Shown here: positions 16,083-23,731 of the stretch, one piece after another
Numbering within the stretch: the first letter of the stretch is position 1
Layout: every line of letters starts with the position of its first letter
Assembly (NCBI GenBank): GCA_027485695.1
Contig: JAIXQO010000001.1
Coordinates: 186,001 to 250,000, forward strand
Source of the DNA: Pseudomonadota bacterium
GTDB lineage: Bacteria; Bdellovibrionota; UBA1018
DNA: 64,000 bases
Direction: 5' to 3'
Program-made: the position numbers and the translations under genes
The notes under the pieces: generated by a model
The model's database searches: none
What the model was told of the DNA's origin: nothing
What the model saw: the letters and a program-made list of their open reading frames with translations, nothing else

Positions 16083-17347
16083 GTTTCATCTCTCCAAAAA
16101 TCGGAAATCTTGCCACGTTTCCGGCCGACGATCTGTTTCGATCCGTCTACCCAGATTTCGGGCGGGAGCGGTCGACCGTTGTAATCGTTTGCCATCGACA
16201 TTCCGTAAGCTCCCACATCGCGGATCACAATGAGTTCACCCTCACTGATTCCACGTGGCATCACTCGGTTCTTGGCGAAACAATCGGAGGATTCGCAGAC
16301 CGGACCGACGAGATCGATTTTCTCGGTCTTGCCTGACCGTTTCTTGGCTGAATGAATCCCGTGATAGCTCTGATAGAGCGCGGGCCTCATGAAATCGTTC
16401 ATGCCGGCGTCCAGGATCAAGAAATGTTTTCCTTCGCGGTCCTTGCGATAGAGGACGCGAGTGACGAGGGAACCGCACTCGGCGACGAGTGAACGCCCTG
16501 GCTCAAGGCCGATATGAAATCGGCCGTGATTCTTGGACCGAGGACCGAAATGTTTCTGAAGGAGTTTTCCGTAGTCCTCGATCGAGGGCACTTTTTTGCC
16601 GTCGTACGGGATCGCGAGTCCACCGCCCAAATCTAAGAACGTGATTCGACCCAGTTTTTTCTTTTCGATTTCATCTGCGAGTTCAATCGCCTTGCGAATC
16701 GCATCGTCAAAAGGTTTCAGTGTTTGAATCTGACTACCGATGTGGAGGCTCAGTCCTTGGACCCGACACGCGGTTTTTGGATTCGATTTCAGCAGTGCCA
16801 AGATCTCTCGTCTGGTCAGCCCGAATTTATTCTCCCGAAGTCCCGTTGAGATATACGGATGCGTTTTCGGGTTCACGTCAGGATTGAACCTGAGCGCTAC
16901 GAGTGGTGTCGCGTTTCTCAGAGTCGCGATTTTTTCCAAGACTGCGAACTCAGACGTCGACTCGACATTGATGGAGTGGATTTTTCGATCGATCGCAGTC
17001 TCCAGCTCCTCTGCGGTTTTTCCAACTCCGGAAAAAACCATTTTCGAAAAAGGAACTCCAGCTCGCTCAGCGCGCGCCATCTCTCCGGCCGAGACCAAGT
17101 CAACTCCGATGCCTTCTTGGTGAAGGAGTTTCAGTAATTTCTGCGCGGGGTTGGCTTTCATGGCGAAGAAAATTGAGCTGTCGATTCCCTGCATTACCTT
17201 TTTCAATCGACGTACGCGGTCTAGAAGCACCGACGTGGAATAAACATAGAGTGGTGTTTGGTGAGCGGCTGCAAGGTCTGAGGCTCGGCAACCTTCGATC
17301 TGAAATTCTCCACCTTGAAATCCGTATTGGCGATCTTTTGCGTTCAT
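16079..17347 (-). CDS. lysA: Diaminopimelate decarboxylase
   Basis: PLP enzyme that converts meso-diaminopimelate to L-lysine. A 422-residue fold-III decarboxylase: the PLP lysine is Lys64 in FAMKANP, with HIGSQI, GLEPGRS and the C-terminal CESSDCF and GAYGMSMANDYNGRPLP motifs in order. The ATG overlaps the stop of the small lipoprotein gene (ATGA). The window thus encodes both lysine synthesis (here) and lysine breakdown (3.5-9 kb). Confidence 0.96.
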   Translation of the reverse strand: MNAKDRQYGFQGGEFQIEGCRASDLAAAHQTPLYVYSTSVLLDRVRRLKKVMQGIDSSIFFAMKANPAQKLLKLLHQEGIGVDLVSAGEMARAERAGVPFSKMVFSGVGKTAEELETAIDRKIHSINVESTSEFAVLEKIATLRNATPLVALRFNPDVNPKTHPYISTGLRENKFGLTRREILALLKSNPKTACRVQGLSLHIGSQIQTLKPFDDAIRKAIELADEIEKKKLGRITFLDLGGGLAIPYDGKKVPSIEDYGKLLQKHFGPRSKNHGRFHIGLEPGRSLVAECGSLVTRVLYRKDREGKHFLILDAGMNDFMRPALYQSYHGIHSAKKRSGKTEKIDLVGPVCESSDCFAKNRVMPRGISEGELIVIRDVGAYGMSMANDYNGRPLPPEIWVDGSKQIVGRKRGKISDFWRDET

Positions 17348-17514
17348 CGAGCAGCACCTGGCGCGTCCGTAGGAGAATTCGTCGGTTTTGGGAATACGTA
17401 AGTTTTATTCACTTCGTTCTCTTGATCAGGGCGGTAAGAAACCGGTGGCAGGGGCGGGCCTTTGACCCCGCAACCAAAAGCAAAAAGAACGAGAGTGAGC
17501 CAGGCGATATTCAT
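17344..17514 (-). CDS. LptM/YifL-like small lipoprotein
   Basis: A 56-residue lipoprotein found by reading the gap upstream of lysA. Signal peptide MNIAWLTLVLFAFGC, then GVKGPPLPP directly after the lipid-bearing Cys. The C-G-x-K-G-P-x-x-P pattern is typical of the LptM/YifL family, which assists LptD assembly in E. coli and is commonly encoded beside lysA or dapF. The rest is a Pro/Thr-rich tail. The TGA overlaps the lysA ATG. The gene is too short for most ORF cut-offs. Function is by analogy. Confidence 0.8.
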   Translation of the reverse strand: MNIAWLTLVLFAFGCGVKGPPLPPVSYRPDQENEVNKTYVFPKPTNSPTDAPGAAR

Positions 17515-17571
17515 GGCAAAAAAACTACTCGATTTATCGGAGAGAGGCCAGAAATGGGTGAGTTTGGAGAA

Positions 17572-18855
17572 TTAAAATCTGAGCGCAATACCGGCGCCGA
17601 TGAAATCCGTGCCGGCATTGAGTTTCAGGAACCAGCCCGGTCCGGTCGGAATCATTGCACCGATACCAAATGCAGGTATTGCGGTCTGCGCCAGCGCGAC
17701 TTCTTCTTCGGTTGCGCCGATCTGAGATGAAATGCGGTTATAGAGAATCCCACCGTACATGTAGAAGCCGGTTTTTTCGCTCGAGAGCGAGAAATGGTAT
17801 CGCAACTTCGCGCTGAGCGGCATCACCGTAAACGCCTGACTCACGATCGTTCCATCGATATCCACGTCACCCGAATTTTTGTAATAGTACAAGCCCAGCT
17901 CCAGGGCGAGCGCGTCCGGCGCTCCCCGACCGGTCACATCAAAAATTCGCGTCCCGAGGTATCGCGAGTAAGTGAATCCTCCGCCGAGGCTCATATTCCC
18001 CCCCGGCATGTTTTGGCCGCGAAGAACTCCCGCATCAAACGAGAGCATGTTCGAAATCATCTCGTCTTCGGTGTAATCGACCTCGTCGTCATCGGGCTCT
18101 TCTTCTTCGGTATAAGAAGACTCACCGACATTGATGTTTTGGTCCATCGCCTGGCCGGTCGAGTCGCCACTCCCGGGAGGGAGTGAGGTTTCGGGAGGAG
18201 GTCCATTCTCAAAATTTCCGTCCGGGTTTTGAACCCCGAGATCTTGCGCGGTACCATCACCTGCTTGCGCGCCACCAGCGGCCGCGCCTGCTCCCCCGCC
18301 CTCTAGATCGTTCAAGTCGGTCAGATCGTCTGGCGTGTTTTCCGGGATGACGGTGATCACGCCTTTTTTCTCATACGCTCGGTAGAGCTCACCGACGGGA
18401 AGTTCGTCGTAACCTTCGTACTTCTTGATCGTTTTAGCGGCGATTTCCTGTTTCTCTGGATACACGCGCAAAACACGGAATCCCATCACTGGTATCCCAT
18501 TTTGTTTGATCAAGATCACTCGACCGATATCCGGCATCCCAGCGTTCGGTTTCGAGAGCAAGTAGACGCGTTTGCTTTCGCTCGGGCGCACGACGGAAAC
18601 ATCGTAGTAACGAGCTTCGATTTGCGCCGGTTCCAGGACCGGTTCTACATTTGGATCCACGGGTGCGTTCGGATCGGCGACCACACCCGGATCCGCAGGT
18701 GCGCCCGGATCAGCGGGCTGAGCCTCGGGCGGGAGCGGATCACTCGTCGGAGGAGCTTCGTCGAGTGGCAACTCTTCTTCAGCGCGAGCGGATACGCCGC
18801 TGGCCATGACAACGACGATGAAGAGTGCTCTAATGAGGAACCATGAAAGTCGCAT
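17572..18855 (-). CDS. Exported protein with a probable outer-membrane C-terminal domain
   Basis: 427 residues. A signal peptide ends near GVSARA, followed by a Pro/Asp/Ala-rich linker. A small folded domain follows (about 80-165, VRPSESKRVYLLSKPNAGMPDIG), then a Gly/Ala/Asp-rich linker, then from about residue 270 a domain with alternating strands ending in ...GAGIALRF. The terminal Phe and strand pattern suggest an outer-membrane beta-barrel. The start at 18855 lies inside the coding start of the divergent gene at 18843. I do not recognise the family. Confidence 0.65.
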   Translation of the reverse strand: MRLSWFLIRALFIVVVMASGVSARAEEELPLDEAPPTSDPLPPEAQPADPGAPADPGVVADPNAPVDPNVEPVLEPAQIEARYYDVSVVRPSESKRVYLLSKPNAGMPDIGRVILIKQNGIPVMGFRVLRVYPEKQEIAAKTIKKYEGYDELPVGELYRAYEKKGVITVIPENTPDDLTDLNDLEGGGAGAAAGGAQAGDGTAQDLGVQNPDGNFENGPPPETSLPPGSGDSTGQAMDQNINVGESSYTEEEEPDDDEVDYTEDEMISNMLSFDAGVLRGQNMPGGNMSLGGGFTYSRYLGTRIFDVTGRGAPDALALELGLYYYKNSGDVDIDGTIVSQAFTVMPLSAKLRYHFSLSSEKTGFYMYGGILYNRISSQIGATEEEVALAQTAIPAFGIGAMIPTGPGWFLKLNAGTDFIGAGIALRF

Positions 18856-19835
18856 GCTTTCTAAAAGTATATCGCGCCATTTTCGGAATCGTCATCCTTT
18901 CGTTCGCGATCAGCACCGCCAAAGGTGATGAATATGCGACCGCCAAAGAAGCGATGAAAAAACGCAGTTGGGTCGAAGCCGTCAATATTTTGAAAAGGCT
19001 TCATGATCAGACGCCTTCATCGGCTTCGATCGCCTACGACTACGCACTCTCACTTCTGAGAGTCGGTCGCCGGCCCGAGGCAGTCTCCTTGCTCTCGAAA
19101 TACGGATTCAAATCCCAAGCAAAAATCGCCCAGCATTCTTTCTTGTCCGAAGAGGGCCTGAAGATCTACCAAAGCGGGCTGAGCTTGATTGAGCAAAAGA
19201 ACATTCGCGCCGGCTGCGAACGATTCGAACGCGCGCTGACCAAAGACCCAGGCCACTGGGAGATCACACTCCGGTACGGTCAGTGCGAGATCCTCGACGG
19301 CAGGTCCGAAGAAGGACTGTCGATCCTGAACGAACTCAAGAAGAGCACCACCTTTGACCCGGACCTCGAACTCTGGCGCGCCCGTGCCTTCTCGCAATTG
19401 GCGCAATGGGACGCGGCGATCCCCATCTATCAAGATCTGTTACAACGCACTCCGACTTGGGAAACGGCGCTTTTCAGCTATTCGGAAGCCTCGATCCAAA
19501 ATAAGCAGCCGTCGATCGCACTGGTTCTCCTCGACCCGCTCCTAAAAAAATCACCTGAACATCGGGTCGCGCGGCTTCTTTGGCTCAAAGCCCGGTGGCA
19601 AACACTGGAAACACCCGCCAGTCTGGCCGATTTCGACCTTTGGACAAAAAAAATGGCCGTTGTGGTCACAAAACCGCAAGAAAAACGACCGGCGCCTGAT
19701 TCGGAGTTCAGTCTTTCGATCTATGATGAGATCTGGGTCGAGAAACAGTGGAAGCTGATCCAAGATGACGTTCGAAGCGGTCAACCGCCCCGGATGAAGC
19801 AGGGCGACGCTACTCTTCAAAAGCCATCGGGTTGA
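18843..19835 (+). CDS. Exported TPR-repeat protein
   Basis: 330 residues. A signal peptide (ending near STAKG) is followed by tandem helix pairs that fit tetratricopeptide repeats, for example AKEAMKKRSWVEAVNILKRLHDQ, ERFERALTKDPGHWEITLRYGQC and QWDAAIPIYQDLLQRTPTWE. TPR proteins are protein-binding scaffolds; no specific partner is evident. The ribosome site GAGGAACC is clear, but it sits inside the first codons of the divergent gene, so the two genes overlap by 13 bases head to head. Followed by a hairpin chain that can terminate it. Confidence 0.75.
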   Translation: MKVACFLKVYRAIFGIVILSFAISTAKGDEYATAKEAMKKRSWVEAVNILKRLHDQTPSSASIAYDYALSLLRVGRRPEAVSLLSKYGFKSQAKIAQHSFLSEEGLKIYQSGLSLIEQKNIRAGCERFERALTKDPGHWEITLRYGQCEILDGRSEEGLSILNELKKSTTFDPDLELWRARAFSQLAQWDAAIPIYQDLLQRTPTWETALFSYSEASIQNKQPSIALVLLDPLLKKSPEHRVARLLWLKARWQTLETPASLADFDLWTKKMAVVVTKPQEKRPAPDSEFSLSIYDEIWVEKQWKLIQDDVRSGQPPRMKQGDATLQKPSG

Positions 19836-19868
19836 GGTAGATCTGGAAAAAAGAATGTGTTCGCCAGG

Positions 19869-19991
19869 CTCCTGCCCTACTGTAAAAATCGGCAGGAAAG
19901 CCGATTTTCATGCGGAGCACCCGAAGGGTTTTGGGCCACGACGGCCCAAAATAAAATTTCTCCCTTTGGGAGAAACCGCGTCACGCTTTTT
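19869..19991 (+). repeat. Hairpin-chain repeat, related to the one at 34171-34375
   Basis: Bounded by CTCCTGCCCTACTG (19869-19882) and CGCGTCACGCTTTTT (19977-19991). Between them lie three perfect hairpins at 19885-19908 (9 bp), 19929-19951 (9 bp) and 19957-19975 (8 bp). The same two boundary motifs, with one base change in the first, occur around a different hairpin in the flgI element (34323-34336 and 34281-34296, minus strand). This suggests a dispersed non-coding repeat family. Confidence 0.55.
19885..19908 (+). terminator. Hairpin likely ending the TPR gene
   Basis: AAAATCGGC pairs with GCCGATTTT (9 bp, 6-nt loop); the 3' arm ends in TTTT. Symmetric, so it could act on both strands. It lies 50 bases after the stop at 19835. 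Confidence 0.55.
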
Positions 19992-20115
19992 CAGACTCAC
20001 CCATTCTGTTTTTCCAGATCCTATGTAATCAGTCGATTCGCCTTTTTTTTAGAATCTGCTAAAACTACACCCTATGTGGACTGTCCAACCTCTCACTCGC
20101 CAAGGAGCCAATCAT

Positions 20116-20775
20116 TTGAGTAGTCAAAAGATTTTCATCGCGATCGCCGGTAACATCGGTACCGGTAAGACGACGTTGACCCATCTCTTGTCCAAACGAT
20201 TCGGCTGGGAAGCTCATTTCGAAGTCGTCGCAGATAATCCGTATCTCGCCGACTTCTATAAGGACATGGCTCGTTGGTCGTTCCCGCTTCAGGTGTTTTT
20301 CCTGAACCACCGGTTTCGCGCCCACGAACGAGTGACAGCCGGAGCGAACAGCGCCATTCAAGACCGCAGCATCTACGAAGACGCCAACATTTTTGCCCGT
20401 AACCTCTATGAGCAGGGAATGATGGAAGAGCGGGACTACCGCAACTACCTCGACCTCTATCAATCGATGGTCGAAAAACTGACGCCTCCGGATCTGGTCG
20501 TCTATCTCAAGAAGTCGCTCCCAAAACTCAAATCCCAGATCGAACTCCGTGGTCGGGATTTCGAGAAGAATATTCCGGACGATTACCTCGCCAATCTGAA
20601 CCGCTACTACGATGATTGGCTCGAATCCTACGATCTCGGTAAAAAACTTGTGATCGAAAGCGACGAACTGAACTTCGTCAAAAACTCGTCGGATTTCGAC
20701 CTGATCTGCAATAAAATGATGAATGCGTTGGATCAATCTGACCTGTTTTTGGCCAAATCCGCGTCAGCGGAGTGA
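20116..20775 (+). CDS. Deoxynucleoside kinase
   Basis: Phosphorylates deoxynucleosides for nucleotide salvage (deoxyadenosine/deoxyguanosine/deoxycytidine kinase family). P-loop GNIGTGKT near the N-terminus, the EVVADNPYL substrate segment, the DRS motif in QDRSIYED and a lid-like RGRDFEK. Start chosen: TTG at 20116, which has AAGGAG (20102-20107) 8 bases upstream. An in-frame ATG at 20074 lacks a ribosome site. Useful for a bacterium feeding on host nucleosides, although that lifestyle is inferred. Exact base specificity cannot be told from sequence. Confidence 0.88.
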   Translation: MSSQKIFIAIAGNIGTGKTTLTHLLSKRFGWEAHFEVVADNPYLADFYKDMARWSFPLQVFFLNHRFRAHERVTAGANSAIQDRSIYEDANIFARNLYEQGMMEERDYRNYLDLYQSMVEKLTPPDLVVYLKKSLPKLKSQIELRGRDFEKNIPDDYLANLNRYYDDWLESYDLGKKLVIESDELNFVKNSSDFDLICNKMMNALDQSDLFLAKSASAE

Positions 20776-20889
20776 GTGCCGTCGTTTTGACGCCCGAATG
20801 GGCGCAATAAAATCGTTTTTCAAAAATTTAGACACACTTTTTATTAACTAATTTTTCGCAGGCGCCGATTCAGTCATTGGAGATTGAAT

Positions 20890-21879
20890 ATGGAAAAGAA
20901 AATCGCTTCCATGCTGGCGCTTATACTCACCTTGGCGATGCCCCTCGCGCTGACCTCTTGTTCGTCCTCTGGCACGAACGAGGAGGCCGAACCGGCTGCC
21001 GAAGAACTTCCGGTCGTCGACGCGGAAACAGATGCGCTGCCGGCTGACCTAGAACAGACCGCCGGTACCGAAGACCCAACCGCTGGTGCAATCGACGGAA
21101 CCCAAGTGGCCGACGCCGGCACAATGGCTCCGGTCACCGAAGATCCAGCCGCAGCTGCCCCGCCTTCGCTCGATGCGAACACGACCGGGACCGAAGCCCC
21201 AACGGCTGCAACCGAACCAAACTCACTCATCGAGAGTCCATCGTCGGATACGACGACGACGGCTGCGACCGAATACAACGGTCCGCTCGGCTCCGACGAC
21301 GTCAAAGCAACAGAATACAACGGATCACTCGGCTCTGAGAGCGGCGGATCCAGCCGCGGCTCAAGCGACCCATCGGGCTCTTACACGGTTCGCCGTGGAG
21401 ACACGCTGATGAAAATCGCCTACAAAGTTCACGGCGACATTTTCCGCTGGAAAGAAATCCTCGATCAGAACCGCGATGTCATCACGGATGCTAATCACCT
21501 CCGCGCCGGCGCTCAACTCCGCGTCGATGGTTCGGCTCAAGACGAAGACTTCGGCGGATATGAACGCTACCTGATCAAGACCGGCGACACGCTCGGACTG
21601 ATCTCGAACGACATCTACGGCACGAAATCCAAATGGAAGAAACTCTGGAAGATGAACGACAAGCTCATCAAAGATCCGAACCGCATCTACGCCGGATTCT
21701 TCCTCAGATACACTTTCACGAGCGAAGACCAATCTGAAAAAGATCAACGCATGCAATCTCAGCCAGATCCTCTGGCCGGTGGAGCAGGCCAAGGTGCTGA
21801 GCAAAGAAATCCAAGCTCTGCCGGTGGCCCAGCCATGACGACTGAACAAGCCCCTCAGCAAATGCCGATGGGTCAATAA
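20890..21879 (+). CDS. Lipoprotein with two LysM domains
   Basis: 329 residues. The signal peptide ends in the lipobox LTSC; a Thr/Ala/Pro/Glu/Asp-rich linker of about 140 residues follows. Then come two LysM modules (YTVRRGDTLMKIAYKVHGD and YLIKTGDTLGLISNDIYG), and a Gln/Pro-rich tail. LysM domains bind the glycan of peptidoglycan, so this is probably a wall-associated lipoprotein in the periplasm. The linker holds two EYNG(P/S)LGS repeats near residues 130-150. Start ATG 20890 with GGAG at good spacing; a TTG two codons earlier is less likely. Confidence 0.85.
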   Translation: MEKKIASMLALILTLAMPLALTSCSSSGTNEEAEPAAEELPVVDAETDALPADLEQTAGTEDPTAGAIDGTQVADAGTMAPVTEDPAAAAPPSLDANTTGTEAPTAATEPNSLIESPSSDTTTTAATEYNGPLGSDDVKATEYNGSLGSESGGSSRGSSDPSGSYTVRRGDTLMKIAYKVHGDIFRWKEILDQNRDVITDANHLRAGAQLRVDGSAQDEDFGGYERYLIKTGDTLGLISNDIYGTKSKWKKLWKMNDKLIKDPNRIYAGFFLRYTFTSEDQSEKDQRMQSQPDPLAGGAGQGAEQRNPSSAGGPAMTTEQAPQQMPMGQ

Positions 21880-21897
21880 ACCGACACAAGACACTTG

Positions 21898-21931
21898 AAC
21901 CCCTTTCCCGCTATGATGTGGGAAAGGGGTT
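21898..21931 (+). promoter_or_regulatory. 12-bp hairpin containing the next gene's ribosome site
   Basis: AACCCCTTTCCC (21898-21909) pairs perfectly with GGGAAAGGGGTT (21920-21931). The 3' arm carries the only ribosome-site-like sequence (AAGGGG) of the gene starting at 21933, and there is no T-run after it. So it may work as a translation lock or a weak terminator for the LysM gene. Confidence 0.5.
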
Positions 21932-21932
21932 T

Positions 21933-22670
21933 ATGCGTTTTAGTCGGCCACATCTACTCGCTTTCATTTCGCTTTTCGCTTTTTGCGCCTCGAGTTTGAT
22001 GATCTCAGGCTGCGCGTCCGCACCACGTGCTGCGGTTACTGCACCGATCAATTCCATCTCTGAATTGCCGGCAATCTACCGGAGTCGGATCTTCCTGGAG
22101 CTTGGGAGATCGCTCTCATTCGCGCCGAATTCTTTTCGCGTGAGCACCTACCTTACTCAGGTGCTTTCACGCATGTACTGGGACATCGCTTCGCGGAATT
22201 TTTTCGTTCAACTCGTCGATTCCCCTTCGGTATCGAATGAACCTTTTATCTGGATCGTGATCGAAGACGGCGGCTTCATCGACTCGAGACTCCTTCGTAA
22301 AATGGAGAGTGAAAACGAACTCGCGTCGCTTCTGGCGTTCGCTACCGAACGGTCTCTGACTGCCGGATATCAACTTCGCTTTATTCAGGAGATCTTCCGA
22401 CCGGATATTGATTGGTACCGAGTTCGCTCGTACATCGAAGACGAAGACGAAGAGGCCATTCGCAAGGCCATCGACCGAGTGTATCTTTCGGGCTACGATG
22501 TCCGAGGTATGCTTCGCGTACTGGACTGGATTCCCGAAAAGAATCTCGGAAGGAACGATCACTTGCGTGAGATCGTGCGCAAAAAGATCGCTTCCCTCGC
22601 ACCATTGGTCAATCCAGTGATCCGTACGCCGGACTACTATATTTACGCCAAAGATTGGATGACGCCGTGA
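21933..22670 (+). CDS. Lipoprotein resembling an M48 metalloprotease without its zinc site
   Basis: 245 residues. Signal peptide with lipobox ISGC. The order of segments follows BepA/YfgC-like M48 peptidases: VIEDGGFIDSRLLRKMESENELASLLAFATERS, where active enzymes have HExxH, then later LSGYDVRGMLRVLDWI, and REIVRKKIASLAPL, which matches the usual C-terminal helix. No HExxH and no downstream Glu ligand are present, so I infer a catalytically dead relative. ATG 21933 is preferred over the GTG at 21918. The match is by eye and remote. Confidence 0.6.
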   Translation: MRFSRPHLLAFISLFAFCASSLMISGCASAPRAAVTAPINSISELPAIYRSRIFLELGRSLSFAPNSFRVSTYLTQVLSRMYWDIASRNFFVQLVDSPSVSNEPFIWIVIEDGGFIDSRLLRKMESENELASLLAFATERSLTAGYQLRFIQEIFRPDIDWYRVRSYIEDEDEEAIRKAIDRVYLSGYDVRGMLRVLDWIPEKNLGRNDHLREIVRKKIASLAPLVNPVIRTPDYYIYAKDWMTP

Positions 22671-22696
22671 ACGCACTCGGAACGGAGATTAGAAAA

Positions 22697-23731
22697 ATGC
22701 TCGAGTACCTGGAAAAAGATGAAGTGGCGTTGGCCGAGTTCTTGAAATCTACCAAGATCAAATCGGTCGCAAAACTTCCAGGAGACGCCAGCACCCGTCG
22801 CTATTTCCGGATCGAAAGCGAGAATCGTCGCATGATCCTCATGCGAACTGATCCGTTTCCAAACGAGGGAATGTCACTCCCATTCCTTGTACAACAGAAA
22901 CACCTCCAGAGTTCCGGCATCGACGTTCCACAGATCATCGACCTAGATCCGACGCTCGGATTCATCTTACTGGAGGATCTCGGCGATATCACACTGCTTC
23001 GACACCTTCAGGACGTTGTCTCTCGCGAGTTGGAACGTGAAATCTATGAGCGCGTGATTGATTCGTTGATTGACCTTCAGGTTCAAGCATCTCCGTCGGC
23101 GCATCCGGACTCTAAGAACCCCGCTTTTTCACTCCGTTTCGATCACGAAAAATTGATGTGGGAAATGGAGTTCATGATCGAGCATTTTTACCAAGGTTAT
23201 CTTGCGCGTACGCTTGCGCCCGAGGACCTGGCGCTGATGCGCTCGCAGCTGAGCCAAATCTGCGACCACCTCGCATCGATCTCGACTGTTTTCACTCACC
23301 GGGATTTCCACAGCCGAAACGTCATGGTGACGCCAACTTCGGTTCCAAATTCCCCACGTTTCGTCATGATCGATTTCCAGGACGGTCGCATGGGTCCGCC
23401 GCAATACGATCTCGCATCACTGCTCAAGGACAGCTACTACCAGCTCGAAGAAGTTCAGATCCAGCGCCTACTCGACTACTACGTCACCCGATTCGAAGCA
23501 CTCACCGGTACCAAGATGGATCGCGACGCGTTCATGATGGGATTTGATCTCATGTCGGTGCAGCGAAATCTCAAGGCCATCGGCTCTTTCGCGAGTTTCC
23601 TCCAAAAACGAGGAAACCCGGGCTACCTGAAATACATCGGAAATACGTTTGAGAACGTACGCCGCACGCTTCTCAAGTATCCGCAGTATTCGAAACTGAG
23701 GGAGGTACTGTTCCATTACTACTATTTCTAA
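22697..23731 (+). CDS. amgK: N-acetylmuramate/N-acetylglucosamine kinase (AmgK-like)
   Basis: A kinase of the aminoglycoside phosphotransferase fold that makes MurNAc-1-phosphate in peptidoglycan recycling. Signature segments are GDASTRRYFRI at the N-lobe, catalytic HRDFHSRN, and metal-binding DFQDGRMGPPQYDLASLL. The MurU-like gene follows with overlap, and anmK is adjacent, which supports the role. Start chosen at ATG 22697 with GGAG upstream; a GTG at 22667 that overlaps the previous stop is an alternative and would add 10 residues. Confidence 0.87.
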   Translation: MLEYLEKDEVALAEFLKSTKIKSVAKLPGDASTRRYFRIESENRRMILMRTDPFPNEGMSLPFLVQQKHLQSSGIDVPQIIDLDPTLGFILLEDLGDITLLRHLQDVVSRELEREIYERVIDSLIDLQVQASPSAHPDSKNPAFSLRFDHEKLMWEMEFMIEHFYQGYLARTLAPEDLALMRSQLSQICDHLASISTVFTHRDFHSRNVMVTPTSVPNSPRFVMIDFQDGRMGPPQYDLASLLKDSYYQLEEVQIQRLLDYYVTRFEALTGTKMDRDAFMMGFDLMSVQRNLKAIGSFASFLQKRGNPGYLKYIGNTFENVRRTLLKYPQYSKLREVLFHYYYF

